Assembly (NCBI GenBank): GCA_027924585.1
Contig: BSBM01001937.1
Coordinates: 548,501 to 612,500, forward strand
Source of the DNA: Larix kaempferi
Lineage: Eukaryota; Streptophyta; Pinopsida; Pinales; Pinaceae
Reading direction: 5' to 3'
DNA: 64,000 nt
Part shown: in pieces, positions 33,141-43,145 of the stretch
How the letters are laid out: each line of letters starts with the position of its first letter
Position numbering within the stretch: position 1 is the stretch's first letter
Program-made: the position numbers and the translations under genes
The notes under the pieces: generated by a model
What the model was told of the DNA's origin: nothing
Seen by the model: the letters and a program-made list of their open reading frames with translations, nothing else
Databases searched by the model: none

Positions 33141-33244
33141 CTACACAATGTTAGTATGAAAATAAAAAAATATGTTTATATGTGTCATAATAATATTCAT
33201 ATTCTACGTGGTATCTACAACAACAGGTGTTCCGATCAATGCAT

Positions 33245-33747
33245 ATACGAACGTACCATGGTTTGCATTTCTAAAAGGAACTTTGGCCTAGGTTCAATTG
33301 TGTGTGCTCATTCTTGAATCTCTCATAGAGTTTCAATCTGTGTGGTGTCAAGGAAGTGTTTAACATGAGGTTCACGTTTAGTAGAACCTTTTCTCAGCTT
33401 TAGCACGTCTCTTTGGTTTAATGAAGTTCTAGTATGATCATGCCAAAAATTTTGTACTAACTCCTTAACATCATCAATTATCTTCCTATATGCACGAGGC
33501 AACCTACCAACAAAAGCCCAACAATCGTTCCCACCCGGAGTGTCAAGACTTTCTCTTATAACAGAGTACTTTTTAATAGTTTTTCTATTTAATTTGAGTA
33601 TGTGAGAAGTGTATGATAGCAGACGACGTTGCCTTCTGTACTTGCTTACAACTGATTCCACTAAAACACGATGAGCTGCACAAAGATATTTTGTACGAGA
33701 CGTCTTCCCAATCACATTAAATGCAGATTGGATATTTCTAACAATAT
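33245..33747 (-). pseudogene. Transposase-like gene, central exon
   Basis: The frame VRNIQSAFNVIGKTSRTKYL, KLNRKTIKKYSV, DVKELVQNFWHDHTRTSLNQ, DVLKLRKGS and EPHVKHFLDTT runs to a TGA near 33,322. A one-base shift then continues it as LYERFKNEHTQLN. The exon is interrupted at 33,747 by a solo LTR; removing that insertion and one aatat joins it in frame to EASSHI on the other side. Function is unknown. The order FW-D-TR--N--DV--G is compatible with a transposase N-terminal region, by recollection only. Confidence 0.55.
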
Positions 33748-35226
33748 TGTAATACCCCATTTTGACCCTTAGGATATGTTAGCTTTTAATGCAAATATTG
33801 TATGCATATTTTGTATGATTCATAGCGTGGAGCTCAAGGCTAAGGCCCTGCTAGTGAACGCTCGACCTTGAAGTGGCAAGTATTAGATATTATGTTGCCC
33901 ATGTGCTAGAGAACCATGGGAATTGTAAATATGCATTTTAATATAAAAATGCCCACAACTAGCTATGCAATGCAACAAGAGATGGGGGCATGATATTTCA
34001 AGGAATTGGGAGGGAAAACACTCAAACCCTTGGATCCAATCCAGTCAAGCCAAGTGTCAATGAGAGAACCCATCAAACCCTCAACTACCCATGTTGACTT
34101 TTGTACCCAATCATTGATTTCTCCCAAGAATTGGGTGAAGTAGTTAATGCCTTGGGATGGGAGAGGTATGGATGTCAATTTCCGTGTATGGGAAAGCCAG
34201 CAACCTGGGAAATCGAATTTTGGCTTGTTGGGCAAGAAAACCCCCACGAAATTGTGCCCAAAGCCATTCTTAACCCATGGCATTCATCCTCTCACGCAGT
34301 TTGAGCTTGCTGGGGTTTTATCCTTCACGTTTTTCACCATTTTCTGCATTTTTCCCATGCTTGGAGCTCGTTTTTGCAATGTACAACAGCTGGGAGAGAA
34401 GGACCACGATTTGGGGACTATGAGGGAGGTTGTTTTTGCCCCAAAATACCCATGGGAATTGTTTTGAAATTGGATTTGGCTTCCCAGAGTGGTTCCCAAT
34501 CTTCCTTTTTCGTTTTTGAGTTGCCCACATTTTTTTGAAGTTGATAGGAACCCCATTTTGGGCATTCTACTGTAGAAACGTTTTTGCTACATGCCCAACA
34601 CTTGAGATTTTGTTGTTATGTGTACCCATGCCTAGTTTATGAATTTTCTGTGTGCAGGAGATTGTTGGGGTTGAAATGGGTTTCCATTGTTTTGGCTTTA
34701 ACTTGAGTGGAAGCATCCACAATTGATGAGGAATCAGATTTAGCCTGATAAACCTGACAGTGGCCTGGCCTGGCTTAAGAACCAAATGATTATTTTGGCT
34801 GTTTGGTTGTGTATGAGTTGAAATTCCCAAGTTCCTTGTAGATATCATGCCCAGCTTGGGGGTGGCCTTCGGACGGACTTAGTATATGCTGTTGAAGACC
34901 CTACGGTTGGGTGGAACGTTGCAGCGACATAGCTAGTTGTTGGGGACAACATTACATTGAGATAAGTATATTCTCCATGTGTATTTTACTTCTACAAGGT
35001 ATTTAATTTGTTGGTTGTGTTAAATTGAATGGCATCATGTAATGTGTGTGGATGAGGTTTTCATTCCGCTGTGCATGTTTAATTGAATTACATCTGCACA
35101 CATGTATTTTCTTTGCTTATGAATTTTATTGCTGTGAATCTATGTCATGGATGAGCTTATGAAAAGCCCCATAGATTGGTAGTATATTCCCTTCCAGGAG
35201 TTGGGTCCGCGGGAGGGGACATTACA
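33748..35226. mobile_element. Solo LTR, 1,479 bp
   Basis: The insert begins TGTAATACCCC and ends GGGGACATTACA, giving inverted termini TGTAAT/ATTACA. It is flanked by perfect aatat duplications (33,743-33,747 and 35,227-35,231). No gag, pol or primer site is present, and a single long LTR is the simplest reading. It sits inside a coding exon of the transposase-like gene. A small non-autonomous element is a less likely alternative. Confidence 0.8.
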
Positions 35227-35231
35227 AATAT

Positions 35232-35741
35232 GACTGCTAGCCTCTGAACGTTTAACCATATTTATGCCCAAAATTATCCTAACAACAGCTAAACAACGTG
35301 ACTTTAACAAACATAACAATAATTGACATTTACCTGCATCACCTTTGGATTCAAAATATTCTTTGATAGTTTTGTTGCATTGCCATTCGATAGTGCGTTT
35401 TGGCAACTTGCCTTCAAGCCCCGACATAGCACTCTCATCCACATGAATACGTCTAGGAGTTCTTCTTCTTGCACTAGATAGTCGAGGTAGGGAGGGTGGA
35501 CATGAGACATGAATACCAGAGCTTGTTTGTTGTTTTTCTTCGTTCACAGATTGGACCATAATGGGAGTGTGGTCGACATGGTTCTGCCTTCTTAGGGAGA
35601 TTCCAAATTAAGCAAGGCTTGTATGTCCATCTCTACACATGCATCATCTCCCAAAATTCTTGTGTCATGAGGAACTTCAGCATGACTCATTGATGGATTG
35701 TTGGTTGAAGATTGTGTTGATGTTGGAATTTGAGTTGGTTA
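35232..35741 (-). pseudogene. Transposase-like gene, second coding segment
   Basis: From 35,741 downward the frame TQIPTSTQSSTNNPSMSHAE, DTRILGDDACVEMDIQALLN reaches a stop after LNLESP. A one-base shift continues as LRRQNHVDHTPIMVQSVNEE, then GIHVSCPPSLPRLSSARRRT and TIEWQCNKTIKEYFESKGDA. A candidate 90-bp intron (donor GCAG/GTAAAT at 35,333, acceptor TTCAG at 35,244) would give GDAEASSHI, in frame with VRNIQ beyond the solo LTR. The upstream end is cut by the tandem copia insertion. Confidence 0.5.
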
Positions 35742-36199
35742 TGTTAGGATATTTAGACACTTAGGAGTTAGTTAAGATCAACTTGTGTAATATATCCGTT
35801 AGGGATAGTGTGTTTCTTTAGTATGCATTAGTATGCATTTGTAAATACTTAATCCGACGGTCACGATATGTTTCCGACATAGAGTGATCCGACGGCTCAA
35901 CTTCTCTTAGATCAAACCTAACCTTGATCTGTGGCTTAACACCCGATTGGTCCATGATCTCTATTTAAAGAGCATGGAGGGTCATTGTTTAGTTGATCGA
36001 TTATGAGAAGCTCATTTGTAACTTTCTTTCTTTGCATAATAAATTGTCCCGTAGAAGCTATTTGGCCGGGGTCGTGGAGTGTTTCCCTCAAGAGGGTTTA
36101 AACCACGTCAAAACATCGGTGTGTTGATCTGTGATCTGTTTGTGTGAAGTGGTTGCTCTTGGTGTTCGGTCCTTTGGTAGTACCCTGTGTACCCGAACA
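35742..36199 (+). repeat. LTR1 of the tandem copia
   Basis: 458 bp, TGTTAGGATAT to CCCGAACA. A TATA-like TATTTAAA lies at 35,962-35,969 and an AATAAA at 36,038-36,043, giving a plausible promoter and polyadenylation signal 70 bp apart. Confidence 0.95.
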
Positions 36200-36211
36200 T
36201 GGTATCAGAGC
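36200..36211 (+). other. Primer binding site, tandem copy 1
   Basis: TGGTATCAGAGC immediately follows the LTR and complements the 3' end of initiator tRNA-Met. The same site in copy 2 is at 41,988-41,999. Confidence 0.95.
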
Positions 36212-36796
36212 TTTTATGAAGTGCCGCTTCCAGTTATGATCTAGATCTTGAACTGTTGTTGCCGAAACTCGAAGGGGTTTCTAGTTCTGGTATTTCTGTG
36301 CATTTCTGGGCTGTGGGAGGTGTTCCATTACGTTCGGAGCGTCGTTTGCATTGGGAAATAGTTTTCGTTTGATCGAAAACGGTTCCCGGTTGCTCCAGAA
36401 ACGCGTATTTCATCAGATCTGAAGGTATAATGTTACAGTGACGCATTTTTTTTATTTCGTTTTTTAGTAAGAAAAAATCTCATATTTCATTTTTTTTACT
36501 GTTAGATTTTTTTTGGGTTCGGATTGTTGCTTTCCTGTCTGCGTATGCTCTTTGCCGTGCACTTTGAGCGATCTCGGCAAATCAGAAACAGAAAGGGAAA
36601 GGGTTTTTCTCGGCTGCGTATGCTCTTTGCCGTGCACCTTTGCGCGATCTCGGCAAGTCAGAAACAGAGAGAAAACGTAGACTTTCCGGGCAAGCTAACA
36701 AGATCTAACTCCACAAGTGTGGAAAAGTTTTTTTTGTTTCGTTTTGTGGTCTGTTTTGCAGGAAAAAGGGCAAGCACGCAAACCGAGCAAGAGGAG

Positions 36797-36833
<37 letters not shown>

Positions 36834-37358
36834 CCTCATTCCCATATTTTACATACCTTTTAATCTAGCTCACTTGGTTCAAAGTTGCTTTATTCCTTAA
36901 TAGGTCTTGAGTTCAAGTCTTAGGAAGTTACTTTTAAAAGGAAAAGTGCATGCAATTTCTATTTTCAAGTTACTTTATTGTAAAAGTGCATCTCACTTAA
37001 ATAATAAAAAATAAAAATACAAGTGAGTCACTTAAGTTTTTTTATTGTTGCACTATTTAAAAAGTAATATCATTGTAAAAGTGAAATCACTTATTTTACA
37101 AAAGTGATTCACTTAAAGCAACTTTTTTAAAGTGATTGTCAAAAGGTTCATCTTGGGAAGAGGGGGGTTCTTTTTTTGCTGGACATTCTCTAGCTGCCAC
37201 GTCACTATTGGGGACGTCTTCAACAGTTTCTTTGTTCAAGCATAACTTCATCATACAGAGTCAGTTTTCAGTGCCGTTTTTTTTGAAACCGCCTATTTTT
37301 TCGAGCTCTTCACATCCAGACTATTGGTTTCTGCTTTTATAGCCATTACTTTACAAAT
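36212..37358 (+). other. Leader of copy 1, with a 29-A run
   Basis: About 1.1 kb lie between the primer site and the gag ATG. The leader holds a duplicated segment (TGCGTATGCTCTTTGCCGTG at 36,540 and 36,615) and a run of 29 A at 36,801-36,829. Short open frames are identical in both copies and show no known motif. Confidence 0.8.
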
Positions 37359-40300
37359 ATGGCCGCCCATTGTGATATTCTACTTAACAGTTCTAACTAT
37401 TTCTCATGGAAATCTCGTATGGAGGATGTTCTACGAAGTAGGGGACTTTTCAGAATTACCACAGGAAAAGAAAAAGAACCCACTGATGATGATAAAAAAA
37501 TAAAATGGGCAAATAGATGTGATGAAGCTCGTGGATTGATTGGGATGTCAATCTCTACTGATTTGCGATTCCACATATCTGGAATTGATGACCATAATAC
37601 TGCTTGGGACAAGTTGGAAACTGTGTTTGGTAAACACAATGAAATTCGAGGTCACCAACTCAAAAATGAGTTGATTTCTTCAAATCCAAATGACTTTTCA
37701 TGCATTCAAGATTATTTATCTAAGTACAAAACTCTCAATCTTTTATGTGCAGAATGTAAGATTGAGAGGGAAGACAAACAGTGCATTTATCATATTCTTT
37801 CCAAACTTGGACCTGCATATTCTGTTTTTGTATCTACATTTTACTCCATGAAAGCATCCTTGAATGCAGCTAGCTATCAAGAGCCTAGTCTTGAATCCTT
37901 TTGTGATTCCTTGATTAGAGAACAAGATAAACTCATTCACCTTGGAATAATCAACAATGTAGATACATCTGGGAAAGCCTTATTGTCTCAACAGAAAGAA
38001 AAGTCCAAGCCTCCTAAGAAACAAAATTTTCGCAATAATAAGTCAAACAAGGGTCCCAAACCCTCTCAGTCAGCTCCTTCTTTAAAAAATGACAAAGGAT
38101 CCAAGCCAAAAGGCAAGAAGACTGAGCGACATTGCAACTATTGCGGGAAAGATAATCATGATGAATCAAAGTGTTTCAAGAAGATGGGAGCCTTGGAAGC
38201 AGCAATGAAGAAGCACCACATCAGCCTAGATTCGCCATCAGAATCTACCTCTCATGGACATGCACTTTGTGCTTCTGGTTATTCTTATAATGCATCTTCT
38301 TCTTCTACTTCAAATGAATGGCTCATTGATTCTGGAGCATCTTATCATATGGCTAAGGATCAAGCCATCTTTTCTACTATGCATGAATGTAACACCAAAC
38401 AAATATTTGTTGGTGATGATAGATCTCTAAGTGTTGTAGGAGCTGGAACAGTTCCAGTAGATAATGGTCATTTTAGTGATGTACTATGTGTTCCAAGAAT
38501 TTCCTGCAATTTGTTATCAGTCTATCAGATCACTCATTCTGGTGAAGGTAAAACTGTGACCTTTACACCTCACCAAGTTGTAATCAAGGATTTTAAAGAT
38601 CCTCAACAGGTTCTAGCTACCGGAATTGTTGATGATATTACCAGGTTGTACAAGTTTAACAACTTTGGGTCATCACCTTTCCCTTCAGTTTTTGTTGCTC
38701 ATAGTGATAACTTGAGCAAAATTTGGCATGAGCGATTTGGTCACTTAAATTATCGCTCATTGCAACAACTATGTAAAGAAAATATGGTGACAGGTCTTCC
38801 GATGGTATCTTGCAGAGATGGTGTTTGTTCCGGTTGTGTACTTGGAAAACATCATCGGGACAGTTTTGACAAACGTGCCTCTTGGCACGCCTCGGTACCC
38901 TTGGAGCTTGTGCATAGTGACTTGTGTGGCCCTCTTCCATCTGCTTCCTTTTCTGGTTTCAAGTATTTCTTAACTTTCATTGATGATTACACCAGACGCA
39001 CTTGGGTTTATTTCCTAAAACTTAAGAGCGAAGTATTTAACATGTTCTTGGCCTACAAGGCCCTTGTTGAAAAACAATCTGGTCATCAAATTATTAAGTT
39101 AAGATCTGACAATGGAGGAGAATATGTTAACAAACAGTTCACTACTTTCTGCATTGAACAAGGCATCCAACAACATCACACTGTTCCATATACACCACAA
39201 CAAAATGGTGTAGCTGAGCGGAAGAACCACACTTTAAAAGAAATGGCTAATTGTATGATCCAATCTAAGGGACTAAGTCTTCAATTTTGGGCTGAAGCCA
39301 TAAATTGTGCAAATTACATAGTTAATCGCACCCCCACAAAAGCATTACAAGGTATAACACCAAAAGAAGCATGGAGTAAAATTAAACCTGATGTAAGTCA
39401 CTTTTGTGTGTTTGGTAGTGAAGCATGGGCTCACATTCCGGATGAAAAACGGAAAGCATTGCAACCTAAAAGTGAAAAGTGCATATTTGTTGGATATTCT
39501 GAAGATGTAAAAGGTTATAGACTTTTTCAACCACATTCTCATGCTATAATCATTAGAAGAGATGTTAAATTTGATGAAAATATCTTGGCCTGCGAGCCTA
39601 ACTCGGCGAGTGTGCCATCTTTGGCCTGCGAGCCTGATTCGACGTTTGTGCCTTCTTCTTCTTCTTCTTCTTCTTCTTCTTCTTCCAACTTCCTTGACAG
39701 GTTTCCAACTTCAGTTTCTGATGATGATAGTGAGGATGAAAATCCACCTCCGCCTGCTCATGTTCCTCCAGTTTCACCAGCACAAGTGCTTCCTCGATGG
39801 GTTCGTTCAACATGTGAAGCAGCTGGTGATCTTGCCGGCGATCCTAGAGATCAACGTCGAACACGTTCTCAGTTTCAGCGAGCCTCTTCTCTTTTGGCTC
39901 AAGTTTCCGAGAATCATGATCCAGAAACTTTTGCAGAAGCTTCAGGGAATACAGATTGGGATGCAGCCATGGATGAAGAATATCGTTCCTTAATGGCGAA
40001 CGATACTTGGGATCTTGTACCTCTTCCAAAAGGAAGAAAACTTGTCAGATGTAAATGGGTCTACAGAACTAAGTATGCATCAGATGGAAGTGTTGAAAGA
40101 CTTAAGGCAAGGTTAGTTGTCAAAGGTTTTTCCCAAGTTGAAGGGATTGACTACAATGAAACCTTTGCTCCCGTCGCCAAAATGAACTCCATCCGCCTTG
40201 TTCTTTCCCTTGCAGCCTTACACAATTGGGAAGTCCATCAAATGGATGTCAAGTCTGCCTTCTTACATGGTGATTTACAGGAGGAAATTTACATGGAACA

Positions 40301-41447
40301 ACCTCCTGGCTATGTTCAGAATAACTCTAGCCTTGTCTGCCGCCTTAAGAAATCCTTATATGGCCTTAAGCAAGCTCCTAGAGCTTGGTATGCCAAAATG
40401 GATAACTTTCTCCTTGACACTGGTTTTTCTAGATGCCATTCTGACCCCAATGTCTATACCAAGAAAGTAGGAAACCATCTCATCATATATGTTGATGACC
40501 TTATTCTTACTGGTAGTGACCCTAATCTTATAACCCATGTGAAATCCAGTCTTAAACAAACTTTTGAAATGTCAGACTTAGGACATTTGCATTATTTTCT
40601 TGGCCTCCAAGTTCTGCAAATCAAAGAAAAAATCTTTCTTTCTCAGTCTAAGTATGCTTGTGACCTTCTTCGTCGCTTTCACATGGAAGATTGTACACCA
40701 GCCCCTTCTCCCTTCCAGACTGGAGTCAAACTTTCTGCCACTTGTACTTCACCTGAAGTAGATGCCACCTTGTATCTTCAACTTGTTGGTAGTCTTTTAT
40801 ACTTGACTCATTCCCGTCCTGACCTTTCCTTTGCCGTTGGTCGAGTTGCCCGTTATATGCAGACACCTCATGAAAGTCACTGGAAAGCAGCTAAAAGAAT
40901 ACTTCGATATATTCGAGGTACAGTTCAGTTTGGGGTTCATTACAGTACAGGGGGGAAACCTTTGTTGGTTGGTTTCACTGATTCAGATTGGGCCGGCGAT
41001 CCTTATGATCGAAAGTCTACTGCAGGTTATGTTTTCAGTCTGGGATCTGGACCTATTACTTGGGCTTGTAAGAAACAACAAGCTCTTGCTCTTTCTTCAG
41101 CAGAGGCAGAATATCGAGCAGCAGTTAATGCCAGTCAGGAAGCTTTATGGCTTCGACAGATCCTTTCAGAGTTTGGATTCGAGCAGCAGCAGCCTACTCC
41201 ACTTTGGTGCGACAATCAAAGTGCCATCAAGCTTGCCAAAGATCCAGTTCTACATCAACGTAGCAAACACATTGAGCTACATATGCACTTCATCAGAAAT
41301 CTTGTTCATGATCGTGTTCTTGAAGTGCTCTTTTGCCCTACAGATGATCAAGTTGCAGACATCTTCACCAAGTCTCTTACAGAAGTGAAGTTTTCTAAAC
41401 TTCGATCTATGTTAGGAGTTCAGGAACTTGTCATTAAGGGGGGATAG
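37359..41447 (+). CDS. gag-pol: Copia Gag-Pol polyprotein, intact (tandem copy 1)
   Basis: A 1,362-residue single frame starts at AAATATGG, a good plant start context. Domains in order: Gag; zinc knuckle C259-X2-C-X4-H-X4-C272; protease with D324-S-G; integrase zinc region from H457 with C490 and C493; integrase core D521, D584, E620 (exact D-X35-E); a serine run near residue 766; RT with Y1044-V-D-D; RNase H with D1208, E1249 and D1285. The length and order match plant copia polyproteins. The protein would package RNA, mature itself, copy the RNA and integrate the DNA. The stop lies in AAGGGGGGATAG, a near copy of the true polypurine tract 75 bp downstream. Confidence 0.97.
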   Translation: MAAHCDILLNSSNYFSWKSRMEDVLRSRGLFRITTGKEKEPTDDDKKIKWANRCDEARGLIGMSISTDLRFHISGIDDHNTAWDKLETVFGKHNEIRGHQLKNELISSNPNDFSCIQDYLSKYKTLNLLCAECKIEREDKQCIYHILSKLGPAYSVFVSTFYSMKASLNAASYQEPSLESFCDSLIREQDKLIHLGIINNVDTSGKALLSQQKEKSKPPKKQNFRNNKSNKGPKPSQSAPSLKNDKGSKPKGKKTERHCNYCGKDNHDESKCFKKMGALEAAMKKHHISLDSPSESTSHGHALCASGYSYNASSSSTSNEWLIDSGASYHMAKDQAIFSTMHECNTKQIFVGDDRSLSVVGAGTVPVDNGHFSDVLCVPRISCNLLSVYQITHSGEGKTVTFTPHQVVIKDFKDPQQVLATGIVDDITRLYKFNNFGSSPFPSVFVAHSDNLSKIWHERFGHLNYRSLQQLCKENMVTGLPMVSCRDGVCSGCVLGKHHRDSFDKRASWHASVPLELVHSDLCGPLPSASFSGFKYFLTFIDDYTRRTWVYFLKLKSEVFNMFLAYKALVEKQSGHQIIKLRSDNGGEYVNKQFTTFCIEQGIQQHHTVPYTPQQNGVAERKNHTLKEMANCMIQSKGLSLQFWAEAINCANYIVNRTPTKALQGITPKEAWSKIKPDVSHFCVFGSEAWAHIPDEKRKALQPKSEKCIFVGYSEDVKGYRLFQPHSHAIIIRRDVKFDENILACEPNSASVPSLACEPDSTFVPSSSSSSSSSSSNFLDRFPTSVSDDDSEDENPPPPAHVPPVSPAQVLPRWVRSTCEAAGDLAGDPRDQRRTRSQFQRASSLLAQVSENHDPETFAEASGNTDWDAAMDEEYRSLMANDTWDLVPLPKGRKLVRCKWVYRTKYASDGSVERLKARLVVKGFSQVEGIDYNETFAPVAKMNSIRLVLSLAALHNWEVHQMDVKSAFLHGDLQEEIYMEQPPGYVQNNSSLVCRLKKSLYGLKQAPRAWYAKMDNFLLDTGFSRCHSDPNVYTKKVGNHLIIYVDDLILTGSDPNLITHVKSSLKQTFEMSDLGHLHYFLGLQVLQIKEKIFLSQSKYACDLLRRFHMEDCTPAPSPFQTGVKLSATCTSPEVDATLYLQLVGSLLYLTHSRPDLSFAVGRVARYMQTPHESHWKAAKRILRYIRGTVQFGVHYSTGGKPLLVGFTDSDWAGDPYDRKSTAGYVFSLGSGPITWACKKQQALALSSAEAEYRAAVNASQEALWLRQILSEFGFEQQQPTPLWCDNQSAIKLAKDPVLHQRSKHIELHMHFIRNLVHDRVLEVLFCPTDDQVADIFTKSLTEVKFSKLRSMLGVQELVIKGG

Positions 41448-41520
41448 GCTCTAATGCCTCCTTCCTTCTCCTAATAGTGCCACTTTTGTAAATCCTTCAA
41501 TCCTATCCCAAGTTGTTCTT

Positions 41521-41529
41521 AAGGGGGGA
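41521..41529 (+). other. Polypurine tract, copy 1
   Basis: AAGGGGGGA directly precedes the TG of the middle LTR and would prime plus-strand synthesis. The equivalent in copy 2 is 47,308-47,316. Confidence 0.9.
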
Positions 41530-41987
41530 TGTTAGGATATTTAGACACTTAGGAGTTAGTTAAGATCAACTTGTGTAATATATCCGTTAGGGATAGTGTG
41601 TTTCTTTAGTATGCATTAGTATGCATTTGTAAATACTTAATCCGACGGTCACGATATGTTTCCGACATAGAGTGATCCGACGGCTCAACTTCTCTTAGAT
41701 CAAACCTAACCTTGATCTGTGGCTTAACACCCGATTGGTCCATGATCTCTATTTAAAGAGCATGGAGGGTCATTGTTTAGTTGATCGATTATGAGAAGCT
41801 CATTTGTAACTTTCTTTCTTTGCATAATAAATTGTCCCGTAGAAGCTATTTGGCCGGGGTCGTGGAGTGTTTCCCTCAAGAGGGTTTAAACCACGTCAAA
41901 ACATCGGTGTGTTGATCTGTGATCTGTTTGTGTGAAGTGGTTGCTCTTGGTGTTCGGTCCTTTGGTAGTACCCTGTGTACCCGAACA
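41530..41987 (+). repeat. Middle LTR shared by both tandem copia copies
   Basis: It is 458 bp and appears identical to LTR1. It acts as the 3' LTR of copy 1 and the 5' LTR of copy 2. TATA-like 41,750-41,757; AATAAA 41,826-41,831. Confidence 0.95.
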
Positions 41988-42584
41988 TGGTATCAGAGCT
42001 TTTATGAAGTGCCGCTTCCAGTTATGATCTAGATCTTGAACTGTTGTTGCCGAAACTCGAAGGGGTTTCTAGTTCTGGTATTTCTGTGCATTTCTGGGCT
42101 GTGGGAGGTGTTCCATTACGTTCGGAGCGTCGTTTGCATTGGGAAATAGTTTTCGTTTGATCGAAAACGGTTCCCGGTTGCTCCAGAAACGCGTATTTCA
42201 TCAGATCTGAAGGTATAATGTTACAGTGACGCATTTTTTTTATTTCGTTTTTTAGTAAGAAAAAATCTCATATTTCATTTTTTTTACTGTTAGATTTTTT
42301 TTGGGTTCGGATTGTTGCTTTCCTGTCTGCGTATGCTCTTTGCCGTGCACTTTGAGCGATCTCGGCAAATCAGAAACAGAAAGGGAAAGGGTTTTTCTCG
42401 GCTGCGTATGCTCTTTGCCGTGCACCTTTGCGCGATCTCGGCAAGTCAGAAACAGAGAGAAAACGTAGACTTTCCGGGCAAGCTAACAAGATCTAACTCC
42501 ACAAGTGTGGAAAAGTTTTTTTTGTTTCGTTTTGTGGTCTGTTTTGCAGGAAAAAGGGCAAGCACGCAAACCGAGCAAGAGGAG

Positions 42585-42620
<36 letters not shown>

Positions 42621-43145
42621 CCTCATTCCCATATTTTACATACCTTTTAATCTAGCTCACTTGGTTCAAAGTTGCTTTATTCCTTAATAGGTCTTGAGTT
42701 CAAGTCTTAGGAAGTTACTTTTAAAAGGAAAAGTGCATGCAATTTCTATTTTCAAGTTACTTTATTGTAAAAGTGCATCTCACTTAAATAATAAAAAATA
42801 AAAATACAAGTGAGTCACTTAAGTTTTTTTATTGTTGCACTATTTAAAAAGTAATATCATTGTAAAAGTGAAATCACTTATTTTACAAAAGTGATTCACT
42901 TAAAGCAACTTTTTTAAAGTGATTGTCAAAAGGTTCATCTTGGGAAGAGGGGGGTTCTTTTTTTGCTGGACATTCTCTAGCTGCCACGTCACTATTGGGG
43001 ACGTCTTCAACAGTTTCTTTGTTCAAGCATAACTTCATCATACAGAGTCAGTTTTCAGTGCCGTTTTTTTTGAAACCGCCTATTTTTTCGAGCTCTTCAC
43101 ATCCAGACTATTGGTTTCTGCTTTTATAGCCATTACTTTACAAAT

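Larger units (their letters stand above)
35742..41987 (+). mobile_element. Ty1/copia element, tandem copy 1
   Basis: Copy 1 comprises LTR1 (35,742-36,199), primer site, leader, an intact Gag-Pol frame, a polypurine tract and the middle LTR (41,530-41,987). LTR1 and the middle LTR appear identical over 458 bp. It shares the middle LTR with copy 2. The outer edges of the pair show a near-match target duplication (ggtta before 35,742, ggttc after 47,774). All domains and catalytic residues are intact, so this copy may be autonomous. Confidence 0.95.

Noticed and set aside
33963-34565. Open frames within the solo LTR
   Set aside because: They are short, overlap on both strands, and have no motif; the insert is explained as an LTR with a target duplication.
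39562-39993. 143-codon frame inside the copia polyprotein, repeated at 45,349
   Set aside because: It is an out-of-frame shadow of the Gag-Pol gene; the leucine run comes from the TTC serine repeat.
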